This document shows, piece after piece, positions 23,552 through 32,592 of a stretch of 64,000 nt of DNA. The position numbers and the translations under genes are program-made. The notes beneath the pieces were generated by a model that saw only the letters and a program-made list of their open reading frames with translations, was not told the DNA's origin and made no database searches. Numbering within the stretch: the first letter of the stretch is position 1; the number at the start of each line of letters is the position of its first letter. The stretch is from Leminorella grimontii ATCC 33999 = DSM 5078 (GTDB taxonomy: Bacteria; Pseudomonadota; Gammaproteobacteria; Enterobacterales; Enterobacteriaceae), in NCBI RefSeq assembly GCF_000439085.1, contig NZ_AUUA01000001.1, forward strand, positions 1-64,000. Direction: 5' to 3'.

Positions 23552-26500
23552 ATGACAACGATTACTGGTGCAAAAGGCGGCAGCCAGAAACAACATACAC
23601 CTGTAGAGCAACCTGATTCCGCTCAGTCGATGGCACGCTGTCGCATGCTGCTGGCTCTCGGTGAAGGAGAATTCGCTGGTGGTCTGGACGCTACCCGTAT
23701 TTTTCTGGATGGCACTCCGCTGGGGAATGCTGACGGGACAATGAACTTCGAGAATGTGTCATGGGATTTTCGCCCGGGAACGCAGATCCAGACGCCGATC
23801 CCCGGATTCCCCGCTGTAGAGAATGAAATTACTGTTGGCGTATCCCTGACCAAAGTCACACCATGGACACGGGCAATCAGCAATACACAGATTGATGCTG
23901 TACTGGTGCGCATCGGTATTCCCGGTCTCCAGAAACAGGAAAACAATGGTGATATCAACGGTACGACTGTTGCTTATCATATCGATGTTGCCACTGATGG
24001 CGGGGCTTACACAACGGTAATGCGTAAAACGGTTGCGGAGAAGCTGAGTTCCCTGTACGAGTTAACGCATCGCATTAATCTTCCGAAAGCAACTACTGGC
24101 TGGCAAATCCGCGTTGTCCGCGACACTGACGACAGTACCAGTCAGATGCTTCAGAATAAAACGCAGGTACAAGCCATTACTGAGGTGATTGATGCCAGAC
24201 TGCGCTATCCGCATACCGCACTACTGTATGTGTCGTTTAACGCTAAATCGTTTAACAACATTCCGAAGATTTCGTGTAAGCCAAAAGGACGGGTAATCCG
24301 CATTCCGCAGAACTACGATCCGATAAACCGCACATATTTCGGCACATGGGATGGGACGTTTAAGTGGGCGTGGTCGAATAACCCCGCGTGGATCTGGTTT
24401 GATGTGCTGACCGAACCGCGTTTTGGGTTAGGCCGCCGTGTGACACCGGAGATGCTGGATAAGTGGGAACTTTATCGCATTGCCCAGCGCTGTGACCAGA
24501 AAGTCCCTGACGGTCTTGGCGGCAGCGGCACCGAACCTCGCTTTCTCTTTGACGTCTATATCCAGTCTCAGGCGGATGCGTGGCAGGTGGTTAAAGACAT
24601 TGCCGCCGGTTTCAACGGTATGACGTTCTGGGGCAACAACATGTTTAATGTTGTCTCGGATATGCCAGCCGATACTTCGAAGCTGCAAATCCTCACGCGC
24701 GCATCCGTCGTCGGAAAACCCGTTTACTCCAGTGGCAGTGAGAAAAACCGCTATTCAAGTGCGTTGGTTAACTTCAGCGATCCGGGTAATCACTATCAGG
24801 ACAGAACAACAGCGATCATGTTTCCTGAACTGGTGAAGCAGTTTAAGTTTAAACAGACACAACTGACCGCTATCGGATGTACGCGAGAGAGTGAAGCGCA
24901 GCGGCGCGGAGGATGGGCGGTATATTCGAACTCACTCGACCGCATGATTACGCTTACGACCGGGCTTGACGGATTCGCGTATGTTCCCGGCACCGTGTTT
25001 GCCTTTGCGGATGAGCGTCTGTCTGGTCGCGTTTACGGTGGTCGCGTGGTTAGTTACGATGCGTCCCTTAAGGCCGTCACCACCGATCGGGGAACCAGCG
25101 CAGTAGCCGGAGACACCCTGATGATTCGTACGCAGGGCGGAGCCGTCGAAAGTCGCACTATACAGGCGGTTAACGGCACGCAACTGGTGGTGGCAACACC
25201 GTTCATGGCGGCCCCGTCACCGGATGCGGTATTCGTTATTGATGCCGGGCAGTTGCGCCTGCAATACTTCCGCGTCACTAACCTGACGTTCAATGATGAA
25301 GAGAACACCTTCACGATTACCGGGGCAGAGTACAACGCATCGAAATATGACGCCGTTGATAACAATGCTCGTCTGGATACGCCGCCAATTAGTCTTATCC
25401 CTACCGGAATCGTCGGGCAACCAGGGAACATCATCGTGTCCGGTTATGACGCGGTGCAACAGGGGCAGCGCGTGGCAACGCTGGTGGCCACATGGGATGC
25501 GCCGATTGATAAAGAAGGTAAGCCGCAGGCGGATGTGGTTGCCTATCGCGTGCAGTGGAAGCGCGGGGATAATGAATGGATAAATCTGCCGGAGACCGGA
25601 CTTCGAAATATTGAAGTTCCTGGCATATTTGAGGGCGATTACCTTGTCAGGGTGCGTGCAGTCAATTCTGGTGGCACCTCCAGCCTGTGGGCAACCTCAG
25701 CGCTGACCCATCTGAAAGGGCGTCAGGGTGACGTTCCGAAACCCGTTGGTCTGCGCACCACGCCGATTAACTGGGGTATACAGATTGACTGGTCATTCCC
25801 GGCAGACACGGGTGATACGCTCCAGACTGAAATACAGTACTCCGTAAACGGTAACGGGGATAATCCTCTGCTGCTTTCCGGTGTCCCTTATCCTCAGCAC
25901 ACTTATACGCAACTGGGGCTGAAAGCCGGGCAGGAATTCTGGTATCGCGCCCGACTTGTTGACCGCACCGGAAATCAGAGTGACTGGACCAACTGGGTGC
26001 GTGGAATGTCCAATGATAACGCCGACGACTATCTTGGAGATATCGCAGACGACTTCCTTACCTCAGAAGACGGCGAGCGACTTACAGGCGACATCAATAC
26101 CAACATAGACGCAATCCTTCAGAATGCTCTCGCTAATAATTCTACTGTTGATCACCAATGGAAACAGTATGGAGAAGTTCGCGCTGACATAATGATTGTC
26201 AAAACCACCATAGCTGAAGTTGATAAGGCTATGGCGGAGCTTTCAACAACGGTTCAGGCTCAGGTCAAAGATATCACAGCAACACTAGAGGATAAGTTGA
26301 CGGCTACTGTTGATGCGGACGGTGCAACAGCGATTCACACGCTGAAAGCCGGGGTTCGTATCAATGATGTGTTTTACAGCGCTGGTATGAGCATCGCGGT
26401 GCTTGCTGAGGCAGGAAAACCTGTGGTTACCCGCGCCGGCTTCAACGCCAATCAGTTTGTGCTGATGAGCGGAAGCGGGGACACTCAGTATTCACCGTTT

Positions 26501-26788
26501 GCTGTTATCAATGGGCAAGTGTTTATTAGTGACGCCTTTATTCAAGATGCCTCTATTACCTCAGCCAAAATACAGCATGCCGCCATAGGCAGTGCCCATA
26601 TCGCCAACTACATTCAATCGGATAATTACGTTCCGGGAAGTATAGGAATAAAGATTGGGTTCAGGGATGGCTATATGGAAATGAACGGCACAACGTACGG
26701 GCAGGGAAGCACGACCTATAACAATAACGGCGTTTATGTGAGGGACGCGCTGGGTATTACTCGCGTTGCTCTGGGGAAAATATCATGA
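23552..26788 (+). CDS. Tail tip host-specificity protein J
   Basis: 1078 aa, lambda gpJ class, the central tail tip protein that contacts the host receptor. It begins 'TTITGAKGGSQKQHTPVEQP' as usual for the family. The middle holds the hub domains ('RIPQNYDPINRTYFGTWDG'), then fibronectin type III-like repeats around residues 620-820, and a DUF1983-like coiled region ('AELSTTVQAQVKDITATLED'). The last 150 residues differ most between phages and are the likely receptor-binding part. Somewhat shorter than lambda J (1132 aa) but complete. Confidence 0.93.
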   Translation: MTTITGAKGGSQKQHTPVEQPDSAQSMARCRMLLALGEGEFAGGLDATRIFLDGTPLGNADGTMNFENVSWDFRPGTQIQTPIPGFPAVENEITVGVSLTKVTPWTRAISNTQIDAVLVRIGIPGLQKQENNGDINGTTVAYHIDVATDGGAYTTVMRKTVAEKLSSLYELTHRINLPKATTGWQIRVVRDTDDSTSQMLQNKTQVQAITEVIDARLRYPHTALLYVSFNAKSFNNIPKISCKPKGRVIRIPQNYDPINRTYFGTWDGTFKWAWSNNPAWIWFDVLTEPRFGLGRRVTPEMLDKWELYRIAQRCDQKVPDGLGGSGTEPRFLFDVYIQSQADAWQVVKDIAAGFNGMTFWGNNMFNVVSDMPADTSKLQILTRASVVGKPVYSSGSEKNRYSSALVNFSDPGNHYQDRTTAIMFPELVKQFKFKQTQLTAIGCTRESEAQRRGGWAVYSNSLDRMITLTTGLDGFAYVPGTVFAFADERLSGRVYGGRVVSYDASLKAVTTDRGTSAVAGDTLMIRTQGGAVESRTIQAVNGTQLVVATPFMAAPSPDAVFVIDAGQLRLQYFRVTNLTFNDEENTFTITGAEYNASKYDAVDNNARLDTPPISLIPTGIVGQPGNIIVSGYDAVQQGQRVATLVATWDAPIDKEGKPQADVVAYRVQWKRGDNEWINLPETGLRNIEVPGIFEGDYLVRVRAVNSGGTSSLWATSALTHLKGRQGDVPKPVGLRTTPINWGIQIDWSFPADTGDTLQTEIQYSVNGNGDNPLLLSGVPYPQHTYTQLGLKAGQEFWYRARLVDRTGNQSDWTNWVRGMSNDNADDYLGDIADDFLTSEDGERLTGDINTNIDAILQNALANNSTVDHQWKQYGEVRADIMIVKTTIAEVDKAMAELSTTVQAQVKDITATLEDKLTATVDADGATAIHTLKAGVRINDVFYSAGMSIAVLAEAGKPVVTRAGFNANQFVLMSGSGDTQYSPFAVINGQVFISDAFIQDASITSAKIQHAAIGSAHIANYIQSDNYVPGSIGIKIGFRDGYMEMNGTTYGQGSTTYNNNGVYVRDALGITRVALGKIS

Positions 26789-27786
26789 GTTACGGTATTT
26801 CTATTACACCGGAAGTGACAAACAAGCCGATGGATATTACCTCCGGCAGCCGGGCAATGTCATACCTTGGCCGATATTCAGTACAGGGATTTAATAATAG
26901 CAGTAAGTCTAACGCTATCACTGTTAGCGGGCGAACACCGGGGTCTACTTTGTGCGTCGTTCCATTAACGGTGACTTACGTTATTGACAGCGGAACTTAT
27001 GTCGATGTGGATGTCGTCAATAATATTTGGTTTTCAGGGGATAGCATTTATTTCAGTACCAGTATGGGGTATGGACTCACCCGCGTTGATGTGGCGGTAT
27101 TCGAGGTACTTGGAGTCTCCAATGCCACAGCGAAATACGGGATATCGCTAGCCAGCGCAACGGACTACATGGAGATTACCAGTAATTCCAAAGTGGGCTG
27201 CTGTGTGTGGACGGGGACGGTTACGATTAATCAGTCGTGGTCGGTACCTACAACCGTTCCTGGCTGGGATAATGCCGTGGTTTTTGTTAACTGGGATGAT
27301 GCCGGTGCGACGCTGACCTATGACGATGCGTCAAAGACTATTCGCTGCTGGAGGCACTCTGGCGGCGTCGCATCGAATATTTACCCGTCCAGCGTCACGG
27401 CAAATATAGCTGTATTTTCATCGGGGTTTACGCTTTCTCCCCCTGCTTATGGTCTGGCGATATACAACGCGACGGGGGCTTGCACATTCTCCTCTCGATA
27501 CGCACCCATGATGTTGTCGGAAATAGTGACGCTACCTGACGTAGCTAACTCGTGGGTCGGTTGTCAATCATCTAAACCGATGGTGCCCATCAGTCAAACT
27601 GGGGGTGCTGTATTTAGCGAAAGCGGCTGGCAGATATGGAATCACTGCGGTGTAAAGATGAGCGGAAATGCTGTGTGCGGTGGTGCGGCTAATCGGCTCA
27701 CTCGCTCGGCGGTCATCAGGCCGGTGAAATCATCTTACATCGCCAGAACGCCTTTACCTGTCATTGACGGCAATCTTTATTTTTAA
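26785..27786 (+). CDS. Tail-associated protein (DUF6453-like)
   Basis: 333 aa, beta-rich, starting inside the J stop (ATGA). N-terminal 'MSYGISITPEVTNKPMDITS' matches a family often found just downstream of J in enterobacterial siphophages (DUF6453). Repeated beta strands and several cysteines suggest an extracellular virion protein at the tail tip. No enzymatic motif seen. Confidence 0.75.
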   Translation: MSYGISITPEVTNKPMDITSGSRAMSYLGRYSVQGFNNSSKSNAITVSGRTPGSTLCVVPLTVTYVIDSGTYVDVDVVNNIWFSGDSIYFSTSMGYGLTRVDVAVFEVLGVSNATAKYGISLASATDYMEITSNSKVGCCVWTGTVTINQSWSVPTTVPGWDNAVVFVNWDDAGATLTYDDASKTIRCWRHSGGVASNIYPSSVTANIAVFSSGFTLSPPAYGLAIYNATGACTFSSRYAPMMLSEIVTLPDVANSWVGCQSSKPMVPISQTGGAVFSESGWQIWNHCGVKMSGNAVCGGAANRLTRSAVIRPVKSSYIARTPLPVIDGNLYF

Positions 27787-27798
27787 GCAGAGGAAGTT

Positions 27799-29397
27799 AT
27801 GAGCGCAGGAACTATTACATTAACGAACAATTCTGATTTGGTGGTCGGAACGGGGACAGCGTTTACTTCTGACCTGGCGGCGGGAGATATCATTGTCGCG
27901 GTGGTCGGTGGTGTGACTTATACGTTACCCGTCAAGAGCATAGAAAGCGACATTTCAGCGACGCTCATCAAGGTCTATGACGGACCAACGCAAGCGGGTA
28001 GCGCATGGACGGCCGTTCCGCGTGATACGTTGAGCGCAATCACGGCCCAGCTTGGTGCGGAGGCTGCCAGAGCCTTACGAGGTTTGAATTACGACAAACA
28101 GAATTGGCAGCAGGTTTTTAGTGAGGCCAGAGATATTACAGTGACGCTGCCGGATGGCTCTACTTTTGATGGCCCCAGCTGGTTGAAGGTTGTTGAGCTG
28201 CTAAGGGAGATTGATTTAGACACTATCACGGCAATTGCACAGTCGGTCAATGCGGATGCTCAACAGGTGTCTACTGACAAGGACGTTGTGGTTGCGGCGA
28301 AAGAGTCGGCCAACACGAGTGCAGCTTCTGCGGAAAGCAGTAAAAATGCAGCGGCAGAGTCATCTACAGCGGCCTCAAGTAGTGCTTCTAATGCTGCTGA
28401 AAGTGAGACTAATGCGGCCTCTTCAGCAGCCTCAGCGAAAGCTGATGCTGATAGGGCGGCGGCGGCTAATCCCGATAAAGCGTTGCTCAAAGAAAATAAT
28501 CTATCAGACCTTGCCTCTGTTTCCGGCGCTCTTGAAAACCTCGGTTTAAGCGAAGTGGCTATCAAGGTCAGTGGCTCAGTACCAATAACTCAAGGTGGGA
28601 CAGGGGCAACAACAGCAAGTGAAGCGTTAGACAATTTGGGTGGTGCGCCGACAAACAACCCAAATTTTACAACGGGGGCTTCAATCGACGGGACTCCTAT
28701 ATTAAAGCAAGGAGATTTTGGTGTCGGTAATACCAATAATCCGTACATAGCTGATATTTTTGATAAGACTCTTGCATCAGGGATATATAAAATGAACGCC
28801 ACCACAAGCGGTGGGCCAGGCTCATACGGGTTGTGCATTCGAATGAGTGATAGAGACTTTGGACCTGGAGGAAGTACAGGAGCAGAAAATCAGGCTTTTT
28901 CTGCACTTATTGTTCGGCCGGATGCAATTCAGTTTCTGTCGTATGCTGATGGTAGTGATATTACTTGGATTACAAATTGGAATACTGTTAATACTACTGT
29001 TGACTCAAACGGATTCATTAAAAGAGCATCTCCAATTGTTAAGCTTTTTGGTGATGGAGGTAGTGAGCCAAATAATGAAGCCAAAGGCGTAACGTCTGAG
29101 CGAATTTCCGAAGGGGTTTACCGGCTTACCGGCGCAATCATGGGGTTCTGTTCAGATTCAGCATGGCACATTGAAGTTCCGACAGACGAGAACAAACAAC
29201 CTTTGATATGGGTAGACTACGAAATAGAGCCTACAGGCGACGTTATCGTGAAAACGTATCATCGGACTCACCCCACAGCGCCAGCATTTGCTCGTAATGA
29301 GCGCGATGGATATGACGACGGCGAGTCGATTGATATACCAGCAGGTCGGTGGGTTGATTTGAGAGTCCAAGTTTATTCTACCGAGATGGCGTCTTAA
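27799..29397 (+). CDS. Side tail fibre protein
   Basis: 532 aa tail fibre. The N terminus 'SAGTITLTNNSDLVVGTGT' is the attachment domain seen in lambda-like fibres. Residues about 165-230 form an Ala/Ser-rich coiled-coil shaft ('SAESSKNAAAESSTAASSS'), followed by 'ITQGGTGATTASEALDNLGG', a collar motif of many fibres. The C-terminal domain ('KQPLIWVDYEIEPTGDVIVK', 'PAGRWVDLRVQVYS') is a common head for receptor binding. No separate fibre chaperone gene follows; a terminator comes next. Confidence 0.9.
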   Translation: MSAGTITLTNNSDLVVGTGTAFTSDLAAGDIIVAVVGGVTYTLPVKSIESDISATLIKVYDGPTQAGSAWTAVPRDTLSAITAQLGAEAARALRGLNYDKQNWQQVFSEARDITVTLPDGSTFDGPSWLKVVELLREIDLDTITAIAQSVNADAQQVSTDKDVVVAAKESANTSAASAESSKNAAAESSTAASSSASNAAESETNAASSAASAKADADRAAAANPDKALLKENNLSDLASVSGALENLGLSEVAIKVSGSVPITQGGTGATTASEALDNLGGAPTNNPNFTTGASIDGTPILKQGDFGVGNTNNPYIADIFDKTLASGIYKMNATTSGGPGSYGLCIRMSDRDFGPGGSTGAENQAFSALIVRPDAIQFLSYADGSDITWITNWNTVNTTVDSNGFIKRASPIVKLFGDGGSEPNNEAKGVTSERISEGVYRLTGAIMGFCSDSAWHIEVPTDENKQPLIWVDYEIEPTGDVIVKTYHRTHPTAPAFARNERDGYDDGESIDIPAGRWVDLRVQVYSTEMAS

Positions 29398-29439
29398 CTG
29401 ATGCCGCGCCGCACATCCTGAGCTGTATCGGTAGAAGAA

Positions 29440-29467
29440 AGCCCTGCGCATAGCAGGGCTGTATTTT
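29440..29467 (+). terminator. Intrinsic terminator ending the late operon
   Basis: AGCCCTGC (29440-29447) with GCAGGGCT (29453-29460), loop GCATA, then GTATTTT. It closes the structural operon before the leftward repressor gene. Confidence 0.82.
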
Positions 29468-29527
29468 ATGGCGCATCCGTGCGCCTTGGTGGGGTAGCTA
29501 TAGAGGAAATGGTTTACGTAACACCTA

Positions 29528-30241
29528 TCAAGTTCTTGATAAAGCGGGCAGCGTGATTTCAACATAAACCGCAGGAATAAGGCTTAGCTTTCCATCTTCA
29601 ATGTCTTTATTTTCAAATTGTTCTTGAGGGTATCTAGAATCCAAAGGAGTAAGCGTTGTAGTCATAAGCCCTGGGAAGTACCTGCGGAAAATAGCATTTT
29701 TAAAGTCATTATCAAGTATTGCTAACACGAAATCTTGATTTTTGGCTTCAATTGCTGGCTCAAATATGACCAATGCCCCTTTAGGGAATCCATATCCGTC
29801 TGGAGTTGATGCAGACATCGCCTCATCATTTATATGCATAGCAAAGGCAGTTGAACTTAGTTTGTGTGAGGTATTATGAAATTTGACTAATCCTACGGTA
29901 TCACCAATCGTGACCAACCAATCAATAATTTGTTCTGATTGAAGGATGGGGACTTTGTATGAAACATCCGCAGGGGATATGCGAGCCTTTATTCTGCTCT
30001 CTCCCTCTCCAGTCGTTAGCCATTCAGGCGTGGTTCCAAGGGCTGTTGCCAGTTTAATCAAGATGCCTTTTCTAGGGAATGAGTCAGCCGCTTCATAAGC
30101 TGCAATTTGGCGTTGTGATACACCAACAATATCTGCAAGTTCTTGTTGCGTTAGTGAATTTAGCGCTCTAGCTTCTGCGACCCGCTTGAAGAATAGATGT
30201 CTTTCTTCATGTTTCTTCATGTGTTTCTCTTTTTTTATCAT
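29528..30241 (-). CDS. Phage repressor, HTH plus S24 peptidase-like domain
   Basis: 237 aa CI/C2-type repressor. Residues about 20-75 are an HTH_3 domain ('NSLTQQELADIVGVSQRQIA', 'AYEAADSFPRKGILIKLATA'). The C-terminal half has the S24/LexA-like fold with candidate Ser in 'NDEAMSASTPDGYGFPKGA' and Lys in 'DNDFKNAIFRRY'; I see no certain cleavage site, so RecA-dependent self-cleavage is possible but unproven. Start ATG 30241 has AGAGG upstream; ATG 30220 is an alternative. It faces the Arc-like gene across a short promoter region, resembling mnt versus arc-ant in P22. Confidence 0.88.
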   Translation of the reverse strand: MIKKEKHMKKHEERHLFFKRVAEARALNSLTQQELADIVGVSQRQIAAYEAADSFPRKGILIKLATALGTTPEWLTTGEGESRIKARISPADVSYKVPILQSEQIIDWLVTIGDTVGLVKFHNTSHKLSSTAFAMHINDEAMSASTPDGYGFPKGALVIFEPAIEAKNQDFVLAILDNDFKNAIFRRYFPGLMTTTLTPLDSRYPQEQFENKDIEDGKLSLIPAVYVEITLPALSRT

Positions 30242-30249
30242 AAAACCTC

Positions 30250-30277
30250 TTGATTTTGTGTTCTTTTGAAGTATTAT
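30250..30277 (+). promoter_or_regulatory. Rightward promoter of the Arc-like/antirepressor genes
   Basis: TTGATT (30250-30255), 16-base spacer, TATTAT (30272-30277). The stretch between the repressor start and the Arc-like start is only about 65 bases, so the repressor and Arc-like protein probably bind here. Confidence 0.5.
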
Positions 30278-30310
30278 GATGTTGTGATTTTGACAAAGTG
30301 AGGTTATATG

Positions 30311-30481
30311 ATGAATAAAGATAAGAAAACAATCAACCCTATGCAGTTAAGAATTCCTCCTGAGTTAAAGGGGGGGATTCAGCAATCCGCTAATCGGTCT
30401 ATGCGGACAATGCATAGCGAGGTTGTATATCGCCTAAAACTGCTTGATGAAATGGAGAAGAAGGGTGAAATCACAATCTAG
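30311..30481 (+). CDS. Arc-like ribbon-helix-helix repressor
   Basis: 56 aa (57 if the preceding ATG at 30308 is used; the GAGG spacing favours 30311). 'NPMQLRIPPELKGGIQQSAN' then 'RSMRTMHSEVVYRLKLLDEM' is the beta-strand plus two helices of the Arc/Mnt family. In P22 Arc limits expression of the antirepressor gene directly behind it; the same layout here supports the same role. Confidence 0.82.
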   Translation: MNKDKKTINPMQLRIPPELKGGIQQSANRSMRTMHSEVVYRLKLLDEMEKKGEITI

Positions 30482-30493
30482 TAGAAAAGCAAA

Positions 30494-30521
30494 AACCCCA
30501 ACTGCGCCAACAGTTGAGGTT
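30494..30521 (+). promoter_or_regulatory. Hairpin between Arc-like and Rha genes
   Basis: AACCCCAACTG (30494-30504) pairs with CAGTTGAGGTT (30511-30521), one C-A mismatch, loop CGCCAA. The following bases are only moderately T-rich, so this may be a weak terminator or attenuator lowering antirepressor expression. Confidence 0.45.
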
Positions 30522-30563
30522 TCAAATTTAGTTCCAACCAATCACCACAAAAGGAATGAAACT

Positions 30564-31316
30564 ATGCAAACTATACCAAACCAAGTAACGGTTGTCACTA
30601 ATTCAGCCCCAATGATGTCTAGCCGTGAAATTGCGAAGTTAACAGGGAAGCGTCATGATAATGTTTGCCGTGATATTCGGGCTATTCTAGCGGCCTTATT
30701 GGATGGGTAGCCAGATGATTATGTCCGTAACTCAAATCTGAGTTACCTTACTAATCAGCATGTTAACTGTGTTCAGTATGATGAAGGCAACCCTAATGCA
30801 TGGGAGTATTTTTTATCCCGTCGTTATACTGAAATCTTGATAACTGGCTATGACATAAAGCGAAGGACAGCAGTCATTGACCGTTGGTTTGAGCTTGAGT
30901 CAACCAAACAAGCCGATCCGATGGCGGCCCTTAATGATCCAGCCACAATGCGCAGCTTGCTCTTGGGCTACACCGAGAAAGTTATCACTCTTGAGAATAA
31001 GGTTGAGGAACTAGCGCCTAAAGCCCGGTTCCATGATGAAGTAGCGGTAGCGCCAGATGCGATTTCTATCGCCCAGGCGGCTAAGACTCTTAACACTGGC
31101 CGTAATCGTCTGTGCTCTTTCATGCGTCAGCAGGGTTGGATGACTCGTCATAATGAGCCATACCAAGACAAAATAAATTCCGGCCTGCTGGATGTGAAAA
31201 TCAGTAAATTTATGCATCCTGAGAATGGATTGCAGCAGTCGATTACAACGCTTGTTACAGGGAAGGGGTTAACAAAGTTGTCCAAGCTGCTGAGTTCAGC
31301 TAGGACGGCAGCATGA
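30564..31316 (+). pseudogene. Rha/KilAC antirepressor interrupted by an in-frame amber codon
   Basis: One continuous frame of 250 codons with a single TAG at 30708-30710. Before the stop: Rha-type start 'MMSSREIAKLTGKRHDNVCR' and 'DIRAILAALLDG'. After it, still in frame: 'PDDYVRNSNLSYLTNQHVN', 'SRRYTEILITGYDIKRRTAV', 'IDRWFELE', then a KilAC/ANT domain ('ISIAQAAKTLNTGRNRLCSF'). A single base change would restore it. Either a pseudogene, a suppressed or read-through gene, or a sequencing error; the C-terminal half could also be translated alone from TTG 30837. Layout behind an Arc-like gene matches the P22 antirepressor locus. Confidence 0.82.
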
Positions 31317-31525
31317 AAAGTTACATCCTTGGCTCAGGGGAGATGCCTGATGGTGAGTTGAGCATAACGATTCATGAACTGATCGATGGGAAATATATTC
31401 AAACAGTAGGCGTCCCATTGAGTGCAGCGCTGATGAAGGCCAACTCTGGATTGTTTGCATCCTACGCGGGTGCATTACAGAAGATAAGGCGAATAAGCCA
31501 ATGTATTAATGCACTTGCGGCATGA
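31313..31525 (+). CDS. Small phage protein coupled to the antirepressor
   Basis: 70 aa, starting in the stop of the Rha/KilAC frame (ATGA). 'MKSYILGSGEMPDGELSITI' and 'HELIDGKYIQTVGVPLSAA' form a short beta-rich part followed by a helix. No family recognised. Translational coupling means that the amber codon upstream probably reduces its expression. A terminator follows. Confidence 0.55.
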   Translation: MKSYILGSGEMPDGELSITIHELIDGKYIQTVGVPLSAALMKANSGLFASYAGALQKIRRISQCINALAA

Positions 31526-31531
31526 ACTAAC

Positions 31532-31557
31532 AAACCCTCTCCGGAGGGTTTTTTATT
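31532..31557 (+). terminator. Intrinsic terminator ending the immI-like operon
   Basis: AAACCCTC (31532-31539) with GAGGGTTT (31544-31551), loop TCCG, T-run; almost the same sequence as 15949-15973. Confidence 0.88.
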
Positions 31558-31614
31558 GTCAACTTTGGTGGGCAATTGCGGCCCTGATTACAGAGCCGCG
31601 TAGTTGCTTAAAAC

Positions 31615-32376
31615 TCAGTTAATAAGTCTTGGCCTCTGCAATTCTTTGATGCAGCGATCGTCATACTTGTTTAATTCCTGTCTCCCTGAGTCTATTTCAT
31701 GCGACAACAATGCAAATTCAGACTCGAATTCACGCATGATTGGTACTGGATTTCCGCACTTCCTGATGACCTTCTTGATGATTGCAGACTCGAAGTCTCC
31801 GACCAGCACATGCACGCCTTGGGCCGCCGACATTATCCGGCGTAGCTCGTCAGCTATGATCGGCATATCACGAACGTTAAAAGGCTTGGGTGATGGGGTT
31901 CTTGTTGCTTGGCGTAATGCATACCAGATTGCATGAGAGCATGAGTTACTGGCCCTGAAGCGATGTGACATTATCCATATTAAGCGGGATATCTCGTTCA
32001 TCTCAGCAGAGCTTAGCGGCTCAGGGGCATCCTGCGGCTGTTCGTATTTGCCTGTTTTACGGATGGAGGGTAGAACCTCATTAAATACCCAGTCTTGAAA
32101 CTGTTTTGCTTCTGGTTTGTTGCTTCTGAAAATAACGCGGTAAAGGTTGGGTTCGTTGACGAAAGTCAATTGCTGTTGGCCTCCATCAGTAGGGATTACA
32201 TTTTTTGTAACCCCTTCCATATCCATTTGGAAGCGAGAAGGGCTGGCAATAGTAACAGATAGGATGCCGCACACATCTTTGAGGCAAAACCACGGTTCGC
32301 CGTCGATCACCTGAATGCGGACGTCATGAGTTTCATGGAAGGAAAATGAGATAGGCTGAATAGCTAATGCGGTCAT
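31615..32376 (-). CDS. BRO-N antirepressor, copy 2
   Basis: 253 aa. BRO-N domain in the first 115 residues: 'THDVRIQVIDGEPWFCLKDV', 'LTFVNEPNLYRVIFRSNKPE', and 'QDWVFNEVLPSIRKTGKYEQ'. The C-terminal part differs from copy 1 and I assign no domain to it. It is the last leftward gene of the prophage before accD. Its GGAGG ribosome site is covered by the target of the c4-like RNA upstream. The sequence just beyond its stop (31573-31614) resembles that beyond copy 1 (13731-13767), so the leader, gene and flank appear to be a duplicated cassette. Confidence 0.85.
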   Translation of the reverse strand: MTALAIQPISFSFHETHDVRIQVIDGEPWFCLKDVCGILSVTIASPSRFQMDMEGVTKNVIPTDGGQQQLTFVNEPNLYRVIFRSNKPEAKQFQDWVFNEVLPSIRKTGKYEQPQDAPEPLSSAEMNEISRLIWIMSHRFRASNSCSHAIWYALRQATRTPSPKPFNVRDMPIIADELRRIMSAAQGVHVLVGDFESAIIKKVIRKCGNPVPIMREFESEFALLSHEIDSGRQELNKYDDRCIKELQRPRLIN

Positions 32377-32458
32377 GATGACCTCCTTATTTGTTTAGTC
32401 TGAGCACCAGTTAGTAGCTGGTGCCGGGTGTCAACTGAGCCAAATAAGACGCTCCGGG

Positions 32459-32523
32459 CCTATTTCCCTCACGGGTATTGTATTACGCCTCTCCACCCGA
32501 CTTTGTCTGGATGTAGTTATGCC
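32459..32523 (-). ncRNA. c4-like antisense RNA, copy 2
   Basis: Read leftward: hairpin CCAGAC-AAA-GTCGGG carries antisense a' (GTCGGGTGG, 32501-32493), then AATACAA and hairpin ACCC-GTGA-GGG, as in copy 1. Antisense b' (CTTATTTG, 32448-32441) follows outside the core. Targets: a2 CACCCGGC (32430-32423) and b2 CAAATAAG (32393-32386), the latter next to the GGAGG of the antirepressor. The b'/b2 and a'/a2 sequences differ from copy 1 but remain paired, which is compensatory change. End points are approximate. Confidence 0.75.
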
Positions 32524-32536
32524 AAATTGCAGGCAT

Positions 32537-32564
32537 AAAAAAGCCGCAAAGCTATCGGGTGCGG
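32537..32564 (-). terminator. Leader terminator upstream of c4-like RNA, copy 2
   Basis: On the minus strand CCGCA (32564-32560) pairs with TGCGG (32548-32544), followed by C and TTTTTT (32542-32537). The loop side contains CACCCGA (32561-32555), fully complementary to antisense a' over seven bases. Confidence 0.65.
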
Positions 32565-32565
32565 A

Positions 32566-32582
32566 ATGACCGCTTATTTGTT
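32566..32582 (-). promoter_or_regulatory. Leader copy of the c4 target (b1-like), copy 2
   Basis: Leftward AACAAATAAGCGGTCAT nearly repeats the ribosome-site target AACAAATAAGGAGGTCAT but lacks the GGAGG. It can pair with antisense b' over all eight bases and directly precedes the leader terminator. Confidence 0.55.
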
Positions 32583-32592
32583 CAGTGCGGTC

